From positions 1,077,834-1,141,833 of the forward strand of contig NZ_JABBYG020000001.1 in assembly GCF_012935325.2 (NCBI RefSeq): a stretch of DNA of 64,000 nt, read 5' to 3'. This stretch comes from Paenibacillus sp. PL91 (lineage in GTDB: Bacteria; Bacillota; Bacilli; Paenibacillales; Paenibacillaceae). Below the pieces are notes generated by a model that made no database searches, had not been told where the DNA came from, and saw nothing but the letters and a program-made list of their open reading frames with translations. Positions 49,071 to 57,549 of the stretch are shown in pieces. Each line of letters begins with the position of its first letter. The stretch's first letter is position 1. A program made the position numbers and the translations under genes.

Positions 49071-49961
49071 CTATTCATTTTCAACATATAATGGCTGAGA
49101 AAACGCGGAATATCCGCCTTCCAAATAAACGGCTATACGGACATACTTTTCGTCGCCTTTGCACTCATACACCGCTTGCTTGATTCGCCCGGTCATTTCT
49201 TTCAGCACCTGTCCGTCTTTGCCGAAGAACGTGACGTATTTGTACATTTTATCAAGCAAATCATTAGATCGAAGATCAGCAACAACCGTGTTGCCTTCCA
49301 CTCTTATCGCGTCAAACCCATACCCCGTTGATACATAAAAGTTGCCTTCTTTAATCGCATCAACTATGGCCTCATTCGTATTCTGTTTAGCTCTGACCAC
49401 GTTCCAAGCACGCTTTTCTTGCCCATATAAGTGTGAGTCGTCATTCCCGAACCCCCACACTTTACGCCCGGCGGATAAAAGAGCATCCCATTTGTCGAAC
49501 GCAATATCGTACTCTGGATTACCGTCCCCGTTATAGACTTCAACCCCAAGATAACGTTTCATTTTAAGCATATCTTCCAATTCCCAAAAATTAGAAAAAT
49601 ACCGATTTGGATGCACGAGAACTGCAAATCCGCCGTTCGCCTCAGTTAGATCCACAAAACGCTGATAATTTTCAATCGTAAACTCATTGCTGTAGTTTTC
49701 CATCATCACATGCGGCGGTTTCACTAGTAACATATGCGTTTGCCGACTGCTGACTTCTATGGCTTCGAAAACAGTCGGAATCTGCCTTTCACCTTCATGT
49801 TTCGTAATTTTATCATGATCCGAAATACCTAGAAAATCATATCCACCATACATTTTGTAAACTGTTTCGAGCGGAAACCAACCATCACTGTTCGTCGTAT
49901 GGTTATGAAAGCTTCCTTTTAACCAAGACCCAGTCCCAACGTAAGGATTCAATATTTTCAC
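49071..49961 (-). CDS. PHP-domain metallohydrolase (CehA/McbA-like, cytosolic)
   Basis: A protein of about 297 residues: WLKGSFHNHTTNSDGWFPLE (H-x-H), YDFLGISDHDKITKH (DH), EAIEVSSRQTHMLLV, FAVLVHPNRYFSNFW, GFGNDDSHLYG. These supply the PHP trinuclear metal site. Unlike the exported relative at 30711 there is no signal peptide. The GTG at 49961 has AAAGGATGG at good distance; the ATG at 49973 abuts the ribosome site. Co-transcription with the importer permease (28 bases away) suggests that it processes the imported substrate. Confidence 0.82.
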   Translation of the reverse strand: MKILNPYVGTGSWLKGSFHNHTTNSDGWFPLETVYKMYGGYDFLGISDHDKITKHEGERQIPTVFEAIEVSSRQTHMLLVKPPHVMMENYSNEFTIENYQRFVDLTEANGGFAVLVHPNRYFSNFWELEDMLKMKRYLGVEVYNGDGNPEYDIAFDKWDALLSAGRKVWGFGNDDSHLYGQEKRAWNVVRAKQNTNEAIVDAIKEGNFYVSTGYGFDAIRVEGNTVVADLRSNDLLDKMYKYVTFFGKDGQVLKEMTGRIKQAVYECKGDEKYVRIAVYLEGGYSAFSQPLYVENE

Positions 49962-49989
49962 CTTTGTTCCCATCCTTTCCTAGGCTGAT

Positions 49990-50898
49990 TTACTCTTTTA
50001 TTGAACCGATCATAATCCCCTTGGCAAAATACCTTTGCACGAAAGGATAAATAAGAATAATCGGAGTGACAACTATAATAATCGTTGCCATTTTAAGGGA
50101 GTTTCCTGTAACCTGCATTTTTTCGAGCATATCGTATCTAAGTCCGGCAGCTTGATTGAGCGTATCCCGCATCGCTTCCGCACTCATCAGCATTTCTTGC
50201 AGCAGCGTAGAGAGTGGACGTAATGAAGATTTACGAACGTAAAATGCACCGGTAAACCAATCGTTCCAATGACTAACAGCGTTAAACAAGGCAATGACTG
50301 CTACAACTGGCCGACTGAGCGGCATAATAACACGCAAGAAGATAGAAAAGTCGTTATACCCATCGATTCGTGCCGATTCTTCCAAACTCGGATGAATTTG
50401 TTGAAAAAAAGTTCGCATAATGATTATGTTCCATACGCTATATAAGCTTGGAATGACATAAACCCAAATATTATTCGTCAAATGAATCGACTTAAGCAGC
50501 ATGTAATAGGGAATAATTCCCCCTCCAAACAACATTGTGAAGAAAATGATCATCATGATATACTTCCCGCCAGGCAACGTTTTGCTCTTTAACGCATAAG
50601 CTGCTGCCGCAGTCAGAAAAACGCTTGTGATCGTACCTACGACCGTTCGAAAGACTGAAATACCAAAAGCAGTTGTAATGTTGGACGTTTCAAACGCCTT
50701 ACGGAAGTTTTCCAAGGACCAAATCCTCGGCCAGAAGTAAATACCGCCTCTTTCCGCGTCTTTGCCGGGATTAAAAGCAAGCGCAAAAATATTAAAAAAA
50801 GGTAGAATGATCGATAAACACAGCGCGATAAGAAGTAAATAGTTGACGATTCTAAATATTCTTTCGCCGACGCTGAGCTTATAAAATTCGTTTCCCAC
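49990..50898 (-). CDS. Carbohydrate ABC transporter permease, LplC/YtcP type (locus 2)
   Basis: A 302-residue CUT1 permease with six helices. ARIDGYNDFSIFLRVIMPLS is the ATPase-docking loop, and it ends with the family-typical RYFAKGIMIGSIKE. The GTG start follows GGAGGG. It partners the permease at 52854 and the receptor at 51004. Confidence 0.92.
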   Translation of the reverse strand: MGNEFYKLSVGERIFRIVNYLLLIALCLSIILPFFNIFALAFNPGKDAERGGIYFWPRIWSLENFRKAFETSNITTAFGISVFRTVVGTITSVFLTAAAAYALKSKTLPGGKYIMMIIFFTMLFGGGIIPYYMLLKSIHLTNNIWVYVIPSLYSVWNIIIMRTFFQQIHPSLEESARIDGYNDFSIFLRVIMPLSRPVVAVIALFNAVSHWNDWFTGAFYVRKSSLRPLSTLLQEMLMSAEAMRDTLNQAAGLRYDMLEKMQVTGNSLKMATIIIVVTPIILIYPFVQRYFAKGIMIGSIKE

Positions 50899-51003
50899 TT
50901 TCTCCCTCCTCCTTTGAAGGAAGGGCGTTTTTACCCAGCTGCGGATAAAATCGCCCAGCCATCTGCCATTTATTTCTAGCTCCCAAATATTAAACCTAGC
51001 TGC

Positions 51004-52734
51004 CTAATCGTTTAGGTTTACGTCTGTTTTCGGATCGGCATCTTTTTCTGCGAGAAGCTTCAAATAGTCGTCCAATCCAGCTGATTTCAATTGTTTCAAA
51101 TTGCTGTCCAGCATTTTCTTAGCATCTTCAAGACTTTTGCCGTAATAAGCGCGGATCAATGTTTCGTTGTAAGCGTCCAAAGCCGCTTTCAGTTCTGCAG
51201 CTCTGTCAAATTCGCCGAGGAACGCGGTAGGTACATAGCTGTCAACGATCTTCGCATTTTTGTACTTTTCCTCAAAGTTCCAATATTCGATTAGTTTTAG
51301 AGCACCGTTATTTTCTTCTTTTTTCAATTTGTCGCCGTATTGCATTTCCCCGAAATCAGCCAAGTTATCGGTGTCGGTACCGCCTAGTAAATCGCCCCAT
51401 GAGTTGCCGACGCCTTGAAAGCCGAGCTTTTTCGCTTCGTTCGGGTCTTTTTCTTTCAGATCCATCACTTCTTGTTTCACGATTGGAAAGCCGTCTGCAC
51501 CGAGCGTGTAATCGCGGCCCTCCAAGCCGTATTTCCAGATAAGTTTTCCTTCTTTGCTAGCTAAGTAATCAGCGAAATTAACGATATCTTGCGGGTTTTT
51601 CGTTGTAGCTGGGATTGCCCATGCGCTGTAACCGGATTTAAAGCTGACTTGCATTTGGTATGGACCGTCTACGTTATTAATTGGCCCGAGCGGGAGGTAA
51701 TGCATCTCTTGGTTAAATTCTTGATAGTTGTGGGCATCACCGATAATCGCCCATGAGCCGTTCAATGCGCCCTCCGTTGCCCGGCTTTCATCGATTGTAA
51801 AGTACTCGGGATGAATAAGCTTTTCTTTAAGCAGCTTTTGGAAGTACTCTACTTTTTTCATAGGATATTCGGTTTCTGCTTCATGAAGGATTTGACCGTC
51901 TTTCGATTTTTTGATGCGTTGGTCGTCTTCACCCCACTGCAAATCCTTGAAAGCGGCTGAAACATCTTTACCGCCCCAAAAGGATGGGCCAATCGGGATA
52001 ACCGGACTACCATTGTTGTCCTTGAAGTCACCGGCTTTAATTTTTTTAGCCAGCTCATACACTTCATCAGACGTCTTGATTGTGCGCGGGTCAATCCCCA
52101 GTGATTCAGCGATGTCTTTACGGATATAAGCACCGCCTACGTATTTGTTAGATAGATAACCGCCTTGACGATTGATATTCATATGAACGAAGTAAGAAGA
52201 GCCGTTAAACTCGGGACGGAACATAACGCCGAATTTCGTATCCAGCGGCAAGTAGTCATCTTGCAAATATTTGCTATACACTTTCGTATCTTTCATAAGC
52301 GGAGTCAGATCAGTGAACATACCTTCGCGTGCCGCTTTCAAGACCACCGGCATTTCCGGTCTACCGCTGTTATTGAGGTAGAAAGCAACGAAATCCGGCA
52401 AGTCGTTTGCAGCGATACCTGCAATTAAGCCATCAATGGATTTTTCGGCTTTCATGATTTCGATTTCAAAATCGATACCCGTCTGCTCCTTTATCTTCGC
52501 TTTGATTTCCGGGTTCATATCTTCTGTGTAATCGTCGGTACCCATGAATACAAGACCTTTAATCTTTCGGTCAGCAATCCATGTAGCTGGTTTCCCTTCA
52601 GTTCCAGGTGTAACCTCTTCTGTGCCGCCAGGAGCATTCGTTTCGGTATTGTTCTTGTTACCATTAGTGCAGCCTGTGATCAGCATCGCTGCCACCATCG
52701 GAATTACAAAATACTTTGCCCATTTCTTACTCAT
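51004..52734 (-). CDS. Extracellular solute-binding lipoprotein, LplA/YtcQ type (locus 2)
   Basis: A 576-residue receptor. The lipoprotein signal is MSKKWAKYFVIPMVAAMLIT with GC following (Cys22), then an Asn/Thr/Glu-rich linker. Family segments include AYIRKDIAESLGIDPRTIKT, PVIPIGPSFWGGKDVS, and GLEGRDYTLGADGFPIV. It is longer than the locus 1 receptor and clearly a different paralogue. A palindrome like the other LacI-type sites lies about 100 bases upstream, between it and the upstream permease. The ligand is unknown; context favours a sugar carrying a phosphoester. Confidence 0.92.
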   Translation of the reverse strand: MSKKWAKYFVIPMVAAMLITGCTNGNKNNTETNAPGGTEEVTPGTEGKPATWIADRKIKGLVFMGTDDYTEDMNPEIKAKIKEQTGIDFEIEIMKAEKSIDGLIAGIAANDLPDFVAFYLNNSGRPEMPVVLKAAREGMFTDLTPLMKDTKVYSKYLQDDYLPLDTKFGVMFRPEFNGSSYFVHMNINRQGGYLSNKYVGGAYIRKDIAESLGIDPRTIKTSDEVYELAKKIKAGDFKDNNGSPVIPIGPSFWGGKDVSAAFKDLQWGEDDQRIKKSKDGQILHEAETEYPMKKVEYFQKLLKEKLIHPEYFTIDESRATEGALNGSWAIIGDAHNYQEFNQEMHYLPLGPINNVDGPYQMQVSFKSGYSAWAIPATTKNPQDIVNFADYLASKEGKLIWKYGLEGRDYTLGADGFPIVKQEVMDLKEKDPNEAKKLGFQGVGNSWGDLLGGTDTDNLADFGEMQYGDKLKKEENNGALKLIEYWNFEEKYKNAKIVDSYVPTAFLGEFDRAAELKAALDAYNETLIRAYYGKSLEDAKKMLDSNLKQLKSAGLDDYLKLLAEKDADPKTDVNLND

Positions 52735-52831
52735 GCGATTTTTCCCCTTTTCTAAAAATGGTTTTATGAAACACGCCAGAAGACGTCTCCCATCGAAAGG
52801 ATGGTCATCCTAACCTTACGTATTTCTATTA

Positions 52832-52845
52832 TGGTAACGATATCA
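52832..52845. promoter_or_regulatory. Putative LacI-family operator 1
   Basis: TGGTAACGATATCA, 12 of 14 identical to the perfect palindrome at 53835, in the gap before the solute-binding protein gene. Confidence 0.55.
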
Positions 52846-52853
52846 GATTCAAG

Positions 52854-53801
52854 TTACCATAAGGATGTATCAGAAATTTTACGGGAAAGCTTATTCGCGA
52901 AAACAACTAGGATTAATCCAATTATGCCTTGCAGCATGCCAACAGCAGTAGCGTATCCGTACTGTCCGCCTTGCAAGCCAACGCGGATAATATAGGTATC
53001 CAAAATATCGGAGAGTGGGGCGTTGCCCGGTGTTTTGAGCAGATAAATCTGGTCGAATCCGGCGGACAATATGCTGCCCAAAGATAATATGAAGAGGATT
53101 ACAATTGTCGGTGTGATGGATGGCAGCGTAATATTCCAAACTTCCCGAAATTTACCGGCTCCATCGATTTTGGCCGCTTCGTACATATCGGGATTAACTC
53201 CTGAAATGGCTGCGATATATATGATGGAGTCCCAACCGATAGACTTCCACAAATGGCTTCCGAACATGATCTGGTAGAAGTAATCCGGGTCCATCATGAA
53301 GAAAGTGCTCCCATCGCCGCCCGCATTTGCTATTACTTGATTCAACAAGCCAGTATCGGGGGCGAGTATCCGTTGAACTAATCCAATAACTACGACCCAA
53401 GAGAGGAAATGCGGCAAGTACAGCACACTCTGGGAAACGCCTTTGAACCATTTCGAGCGTACTTCGTTAAACATAAGTGCTAGAACGATCGGAAACGGCA
53501 AGTACAGAAACAATTTCATGCAACTAATGATAAGTGTGTTTTTAATCAATTCTGCGCTTTGATAGGAATTAAAGAACTGTTTGAAATAATCGAAGCCAAC
53601 CCAAGGACTTCCTAAAATGCCTTCGTTGAACTTGTATTCCTTAAAGGCCGAAAGCAATCCGGCCATCGGAATATAAGAAAAAATAATAAAGAATGCAACA
53701 CATGGCAGTAACATGAAGTACAAATAACGATGATGCAAAATATTTTTCCACAAAACGATCCCACTTTTTTTCCGCTTCAAAGGTACATTCATTTGCTTCA
53801 T
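52854..53801 (-). CDS. Carbohydrate ABC transporter permease, LplB/YteP type (locus 2)
   Basis: A 315-residue CUT1 permease: YLYFMLLPCVAFFIIFSYIP first helix, YEAAKIDGAGKFREVWNITL docking loop, and C-terminus FANKLSRKISDTSLW, as in LplB proteins. The start at 53801 follows AAGGTGAT; a longer frame to 53849 would run through the operator. It is the first gene of the importer group, with a LacI-type palindrome 34 bases upstream of its start. Confidence 0.9.
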   Translation of the reverse strand: MKQMNVPLKRKKSGIVLWKNILHHRYLYFMLLPCVAFFIIFSYIPMAGLLSAFKEYKFNEGILGSPWVGFDYFKQFFNSYQSAELIKNTLIISCMKLFLYLPFPIVLALMFNEVRSKWFKGVSQSVLYLPHFLSWVVVIGLVQRILAPDTGLLNQVIANAGGDGSTFFMMDPDYFYQIMFGSHLWKSIGWDSIIYIAAISGVNPDMYEAAKIDGAGKFREVWNITLPSITPTIVILFILSLGSILSAGFDQIYLLKTPGNAPLSDILDTYIIRVGLQGGQYGYATAVGMLQGIIGLILVVFANKLSRKISDTSLW

Positions 53802-53834
53802 AAGACGGAAATCACCTTCTTTCTGATTACTTTC

Positions 53835-53848
53835 TGGTATCGATACCA
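53835..53848. promoter_or_regulatory. Putative LacI-family operator 2 (perfect palindrome)
   Basis: TGGTATCGATACCA is perfectly self-complementary with the central CG typical of LacI-family sites, immediately upstream of the first importer gene. Confidence 0.65.
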
Positions 53849-54077
53849 CAGAGAGATCTCTAAGTAAATAATTTCTTACTGATCACCCACTTAGCAGAAT
53901 AATGAATTCGTATCTAAAAGGATTATATTAAAAAAATTTTGTTAAATAAATCAATATTTGTTATCAACAAGTAAATTTTTTGTTAAGATTCATTCTCACA
54001 ATCGGATCAAGGATTACGAAAGAATTCACCTTCTTCCCTATTAACTATGTGTGTACATTGTCGAATGTTAAGTTTTA

Positions 54078-54091
54078 TGGAAGCGATACCA
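54078..54091. promoter_or_regulatory. Putative LacI-family operator 3
   Basis: TGGAAGCGATACCA, 12 of 14 identical to the palindrome at 53835. It also fits a relaxed cre consensus with one mismatch, so CcpA is an alternative ligand. Confidence 0.5.
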
Positions 54092-54120
54092 TGATGATGA
54101 AAATAAAATGCGCCCCGTTT

Positions 54121-54136
54121 ATGTAAGCGCTTACTA
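54121..54136. promoter_or_regulatory. cre-like box upstream of the importer
   Basis: ATGTAAGCGCTTACTA has a 10-bp perfect palindrome TAAGCGCTTA and one mismatch to the CcpA consensus. Confidence 0.55.
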
Positions 54137-54169
54137 CAAGCAGATTATACCAAACATTTTTTGTTATAG

Positions 54170-54901
54170 CTACCGTTTTATATATTTTTTTAAATCATTT
54201 TTAAGCTGCATCAAAATCTTTGGTTCTCGCGTAGTAATAGCGTCTACTTCCATCTTCAGAAACCATTCCATCGCTGACCGAAAGTTTACCGTATAAACCC
54301 ACACCATCAAACCTGCAGCGCGAGCCCGAGACACTATTGGCGGAAGACAGGTAAAACCATTCATGTTAAGCCCTGCATATCCGCCCTGCATAGCTTCACT
54401 GCATAGGACCTCAGCGAAATCGCCATATCGCTCCATTTGTTCCATAGATAAATCGTCCGGCGTATTTAGCATTACTTGAATATCTGGATATCGCACCATA
54501 ATGTTATCCGAACATCCCGTAATGAAAACCCTTTTTTGCGCTTCAAATTGGCGAATTAGTCTAACCGTAGCATCAATGGCATCTGCCGTTTTTATATCCA
54601 CATTCAATTTCAATCCAAGTGTAACTGACTCTTGTAAAACTTGTTCCAACGTTGCGATTTCATGATCATTGTACACGGGACCGAGCAGCGGCCGTATGGC
54701 CGGATTATTCAGCTGTTCATATGTGCATGTATGAAGATAAGGTGAATCGTCATGCAGAAGGATGGCTTTGCCATCTTTGGATACGCGTACATCGACTTCT
54801 ACGATATCTGCGCCAAATTGAATGCCTTCATCAAAAGAAGCCATCGTGTTATCAGGATAAATGCCACAGCCAGTATGGGCCGCTATCATCGTATTATGCA
54901 T
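54170..54901 (-). CDS. Glycerophosphodiester phosphodiesterase-like protein
   Basis: A 243-residue GDPD TIM barrel: N-terminal IAAHTGCGIYPDNTMASFDE, metal/catalytic ADIVEVDVRVSKDGKAILLH with DD (E-x-D and H-D), and LKLNVDIKTADA (E-to-D variation at K-x-E-type site). The canonical AHRG is AHTG here, so the conserved Arg is replaced by Thr, and the third metal ligand region reads NVDIK. Activity may be altered. No signal peptide, so it is cytosolic. It is co-oriented and upstream of the importer. With two other phosphoesterases nearby it supports a phosphodiester substrate for locus 2. Confidence 0.78.
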   Translation of the reverse strand: MHNTMIAAHTGCGIYPDNTMASFDEGIQFGADIVEVDVRVSKDGKAILLHDDSPYLHTCTYEQLNNPAIRPLLGPVYNDHEIATLEQVLQESVTLGLKLNVDIKTADAIDATVRLIRQFEAQKRVFITGCSDNIMVRYPDIQVMLNTPDDLSMEQMERYGDFAEVLCSEAMQGGYAGLNMNGFTCLPPIVSRARAAGLMVWVYTVNFRSAMEWFLKMEVDAITTREPKILMQLKNDLKKYIKR

Positions 54902-55079
54902 GGAATGTCGCCTCTTTCCAAAAGTAAAGTGAGTCCGCTTCCAATTCAGTGGATTCTTGGGTGAAATGTTAAAGCTTACTTTACAAGATTTCTTTCTTTT
55001 TCACAACAGTAACATTGCACAGACGCTTTCGGAGCTTTCGAAATGATTAGTTATTGCTTTTTTTTCAGTTCAAAAAATC
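54902..55079. other. Intergenic, upstream of the diesterase-like gene
   Basis: No gene or operator-like palindrome was found. It ends at the IS110 remnant on the other strand. Confidence 0.4.
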
Positions 55080-55839
55080 CTCTACAATGGATATGGGAGG
55101 CAGTACTTCTCCTCGTCATCGGGATCGACATCGCCCAGCAAACACGTGCGGTCAACTTTCGAGGAATCGCCATTGGGAATCCCCATTCCTTTTCAAACGA
55201 TGAAGAAGAATTTCACATTTCCTTCAGTGGATGCAATCACTCCAAGCAGCACGCAGTCTAACCGAAGCCATTGTCGGTATGGAACCTACCAGTCACTACT
55301 GGCTTAACGTCTCCAGATGGCTCTCTGAACAGCAATTTGAAGTGGTTCTTGTGAATCCTCATCTCGTGAAAAAGAATAAAGAAAACCGTGACAATACACC
55401 TTCCAAAAGCGACAAAAAGGATGCACTCGTTATTGCAGATATGGTCAAAAACGGTCACATCTCTTTCATTCGCTATGCGCCTGAGGCCTACGACCTTGCT
55501 ACTGAGCAGTTAAAAACGGTTGAGACGGAGATCTTTGCCTTGTTGGATTTGCAAAATCGATGTTGGCTGTCAAAGGAATTAGCGCCATTTCACTGGCCGC
55601 GGTTCTCGGTGAGGCTGGGGATTTAAGCGGTTTTGCTCATGGTAACGCCCTGCTGCGTCATGCTGGTCTCAACCTTGCAGAAGCAAGCTCGGGCAATTGG
55701 ACAATACAGATGAAGATCAGCAAACATGGACGATCTTGCATTCGCCGTTTTATCTTCATGTTGACCATGAGCTTAGTGGTAAACAATCCAGAATTTAAAG
55801 AAATACATGCGTACAATGTACGGGTGAAAAACTCTGTCC
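55080..55839 (+). mobile_element. IS110-family transposase remnant, several frameshifts and a deletion
   Basis: Pieces in order: VIGIDIAQQTRAVNFRGIAI (first Asp of the DEDD domain), AIVGMEPTSHYWLNVSRWLS, KSDKKDALVIADMVKNGHIS, then in another frame GISAISLAAVLGEAGDLSGF, HAGLNLAEASSGNWTIQMKI and RRFIFMLTMSLVVNNPEFKE. The region between the N- and C-terminal domains is deleted near 55560. It runs into the convergent VOC gene at 55840. Not functional. Confidence 0.88.
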
Positions 55840-56235
55840 CTATGCCAATTGTTGCGCAATCTCCCATGCATGTCCAGCAGGATCGATGAATGAAGCCGTG
55901 CGCACTCCCCACGGCCGGTCGATCGGACCGTTAAGAAGAGCAACCCCGCGTTTTTTCAATTCAGCACTGACCGCATCCACATCATCCACCCGAATGGTAA
56001 GCAGGAAACGGGATCCGGATTCATGTGTTGCGATCGTTCCCGGCTTCATCAATTCGTATGACTCAGAAATATTCAGGAGGTTTACGCTCATATTCGCGAA
56101 ATTAAAAACCGCAGAAACCTCGTCTTCATATACGGCTTGAATTCCGAATACTTCCTGATAGAACGTCTTAACCTTCTGAAAATCCTCAACAAACAGCGTA
56201 ATAACATCCACATTCATCGATCCTAAAGTCTTCAT
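55840..56235 (-). CDS. VOC/glyoxalase superfamily protein
   Basis: A 131-residue protein with paired beta-alpha-beta-beta-beta modules: VDVITLFVEDFQKVKTFYQE, VFGIQAVYEDE, ISESYELMKPG, FLLTIRVDDVDAVSAELKKR and FIDPAGHAWEIAQ with a metal-type Glu. It resembles small bleomycin-resistance-like or PhnB-like proteins. Start 56235 follows AGGAGAGGG; the longer frame to 56361 overlaps the upstream gene. It lies 29 bases after the DinB-like gene. Confidence 0.85.
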   Translation of the reverse strand: MKTLGSMNVDVITLFVEDFQKVKTFYQEVFGIQAVYEDEVSAVFNFANMSVNLLNISESYELMKPGTIATHESGSRFLLTIRVDDVDAVSAELKKRGVALLNGPIDRPWGVRTASFIDPAGHAWEIAQQLA

Positions 56236-56264
56236 CTGTACACCCTCTCCTTTTGAAATTGACA

Positions 56265-56750
56265 TTAAATTTTCAGCATTTGTTCGAGTTCGGCTTTCTG
56301 GCGCAGGTGATGGCGATAATGCATTCCGACCATCTCGAATCACTCCCGCGCATTTAGCCAACCAAAACCGTCGTGTTTCTCTTTATAATTGGGGTTAATC
56401 GAATCTACTTTTTCTTCCCATTTAGACATTCTCTCCAGCACCTGATCAAGACTACGCATAAGATCATCTGCGTTTTCCGGATTGCTGGGCATCCCGGGTC
56501 CTTTGATTTTGATTGGAGGGAATGAACGGGCGTCAAACAATTTTTCACCCGCTTCCGTTTTTCCCTGCCTCATTTCGTTTGCAGACGCACATTTTTCCAA
56601 TTGGTCAAGATAATAATGCGTATCATTGATCAAGTGATCGTACATTTGGCCAAGAGACCAAACTCCCGGCTCTGATATAAACCTTAATTGATCCATGGAA
56701 TAACGTTTAAGTTCATTTTTGTAGAATTCGAAAACGTCGACATAGCTCAT
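56265..56750 (-). pseudogene. DinB-like protein interrupted by an in-frame TGA
   Basis: The frame starts MSYVDVFEFYKNELKRYSMD, contains SEPGVWSLGQMYDHLINDTH with DinB-type His residues, and reaches FGWLNARE, then TGA (56340-56342), then continues in frame FEMVGMHYRHHLRQKAELEQ to a TAA at 56265. DinB homologues have Trp at the stop position (LNAREWF...HxRHH), so a TGG-to-TGA change is likely. It removes the third metal-ligand His region. DinB-family proteins are metal-dependent thiol S-transferase-like four-helix bundles. Confidence 0.72.
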
Positions 56751-56921
56751 TCCGCATCACCTTTCCACTTGTCAATTGTTGTCATCGGTTCAATCATACC
56801 ATATATGAATATTGATATTTCTTATGAATTGCTCTATTACATCACGAACTTCTTCCATCCCTACATACCGCCTAACGTGGTGAATCCCATTCTCGACTTG
56901 TCTACCCAGTAATTCCCCTTT

Positions 56922-57018
56922 TGCACTAAACTGCCCGTTAGTTCAACGAGGCTGCCGTTTTATGCGGGCAGCCTCGTTCTGGTGATTGTTAAGCTATCGT
57001 TCCCCGTTAGTTCAATGA
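56922..57018 (+). repeat. Family A repeat, locus 13 (complete, reference copy)
   Basis: Left CACTAAACTGCCCGTTAG with TTCAAC, 12-bp hairpin CGAGGCTGCCCG-type arms (56947-56976), spacer TTCTGGTGATTG, right TTAAGCTATCGTTCCCCG and TTAGTTCAATG. The outer ends CTAA and TTAG are complementary. Confidence 0.85.
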
Positions 57019-57065
57019 CAAGATATAGAAAATAATAGCCCGTGTTTATTAATTACTTTTTTTAT

Positions 57066-57332
57066 TCATTTCTTTGACGGAGGTGTCCTTCTTTCGCCGT
57101 CGGCCTTCGACTGCTGTTGCTGCCGGATCTCCTTAACCCGCAGCTCGTACTGCTCACGGATCTTCGGTATTGCTTCCTCACGTGCCTTTTTGATCCTCTC
57201 CTCTGTCAGACGATCGTGCTTCTCTTTCTGTTCCGGGTTGACCTTGTAAACATTCGTCGTTATGACCTCGGTTGTTACAAACACTGTTATCGCTCTTTCC
57301 AGATCTTTTTTCTCCTTGTCCAAGTTCGACAC
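57066..57332 (-). CDS. Small charged coiled-coil protein (88 residues), unknown
   Basis: A GTG start after GGAGGTGG. The sequence is strongly charged and helical (EQKEKHDRLTEERIKKAREE, IREQYELRVKEIRQQQQSKA) and ends with a basic Pro/Ser/Lys tail, with a short hydrophobic patch at 16-26. I do not recognise a family. It is flanked on both sides by family A repeats, a one-gene unit. Confidence 0.6.
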   Translation of the reverse strand: MSNLDKEKKDLERAITVFVTTEVITTNVYKVNPEQKEKHDRLTEERIKKAREEAIPKIREQYELRVKEIRQQQQSKADGERRTPPSKK

Positions 57333-57349
57333 GTTACCACCTCCCTAGT

Positions 57350-57420
57350 CTTACAGGCCACTGCAGGGCCTGCTCGTCCATGGGTGTCATTCAACTATCG
57401 TTCCCCGTTAGCTTAATGGG
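57350..57420 (+). repeat. Family A repeat, locus 14
   Basis: Hairpin CAGGCC/GGGCCTG with loop ACTGCA (57354-57371) and right core CAACTATCGTTCCCCGTTAG with CTTAATGG. The left core is missing. Confidence 0.75.
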
Positions 57421-57549
57421 TGAGGCCGCGGGCCCTCTAGCTCACGAAAAATGGAGCAGCTGCTGAATGCGAACTGCTCCACAGATCTAACGTACTCTGT
57501 ATAATTGAGTAATGACTGTCTAATTGGCATCCATACACGTATTAATTAT

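Larger units (their letters stand above)
53849..54169. other. Importer promoter region, AT-rich
   Basis: No gene. Contains an A/T-rich tract (about 53925-54000), one LacI-type palindrome and one cre-like box (listed separately). It separates the importer genes from the upstream diesterase-like gene. Confidence 0.6.

Noticed and set aside
55043..55261. Independent small gene at the start of the IS110 remnant
   Set aside because: Its sequence is the N-terminal RuvC-like segment of the transposase plus upstream junk.
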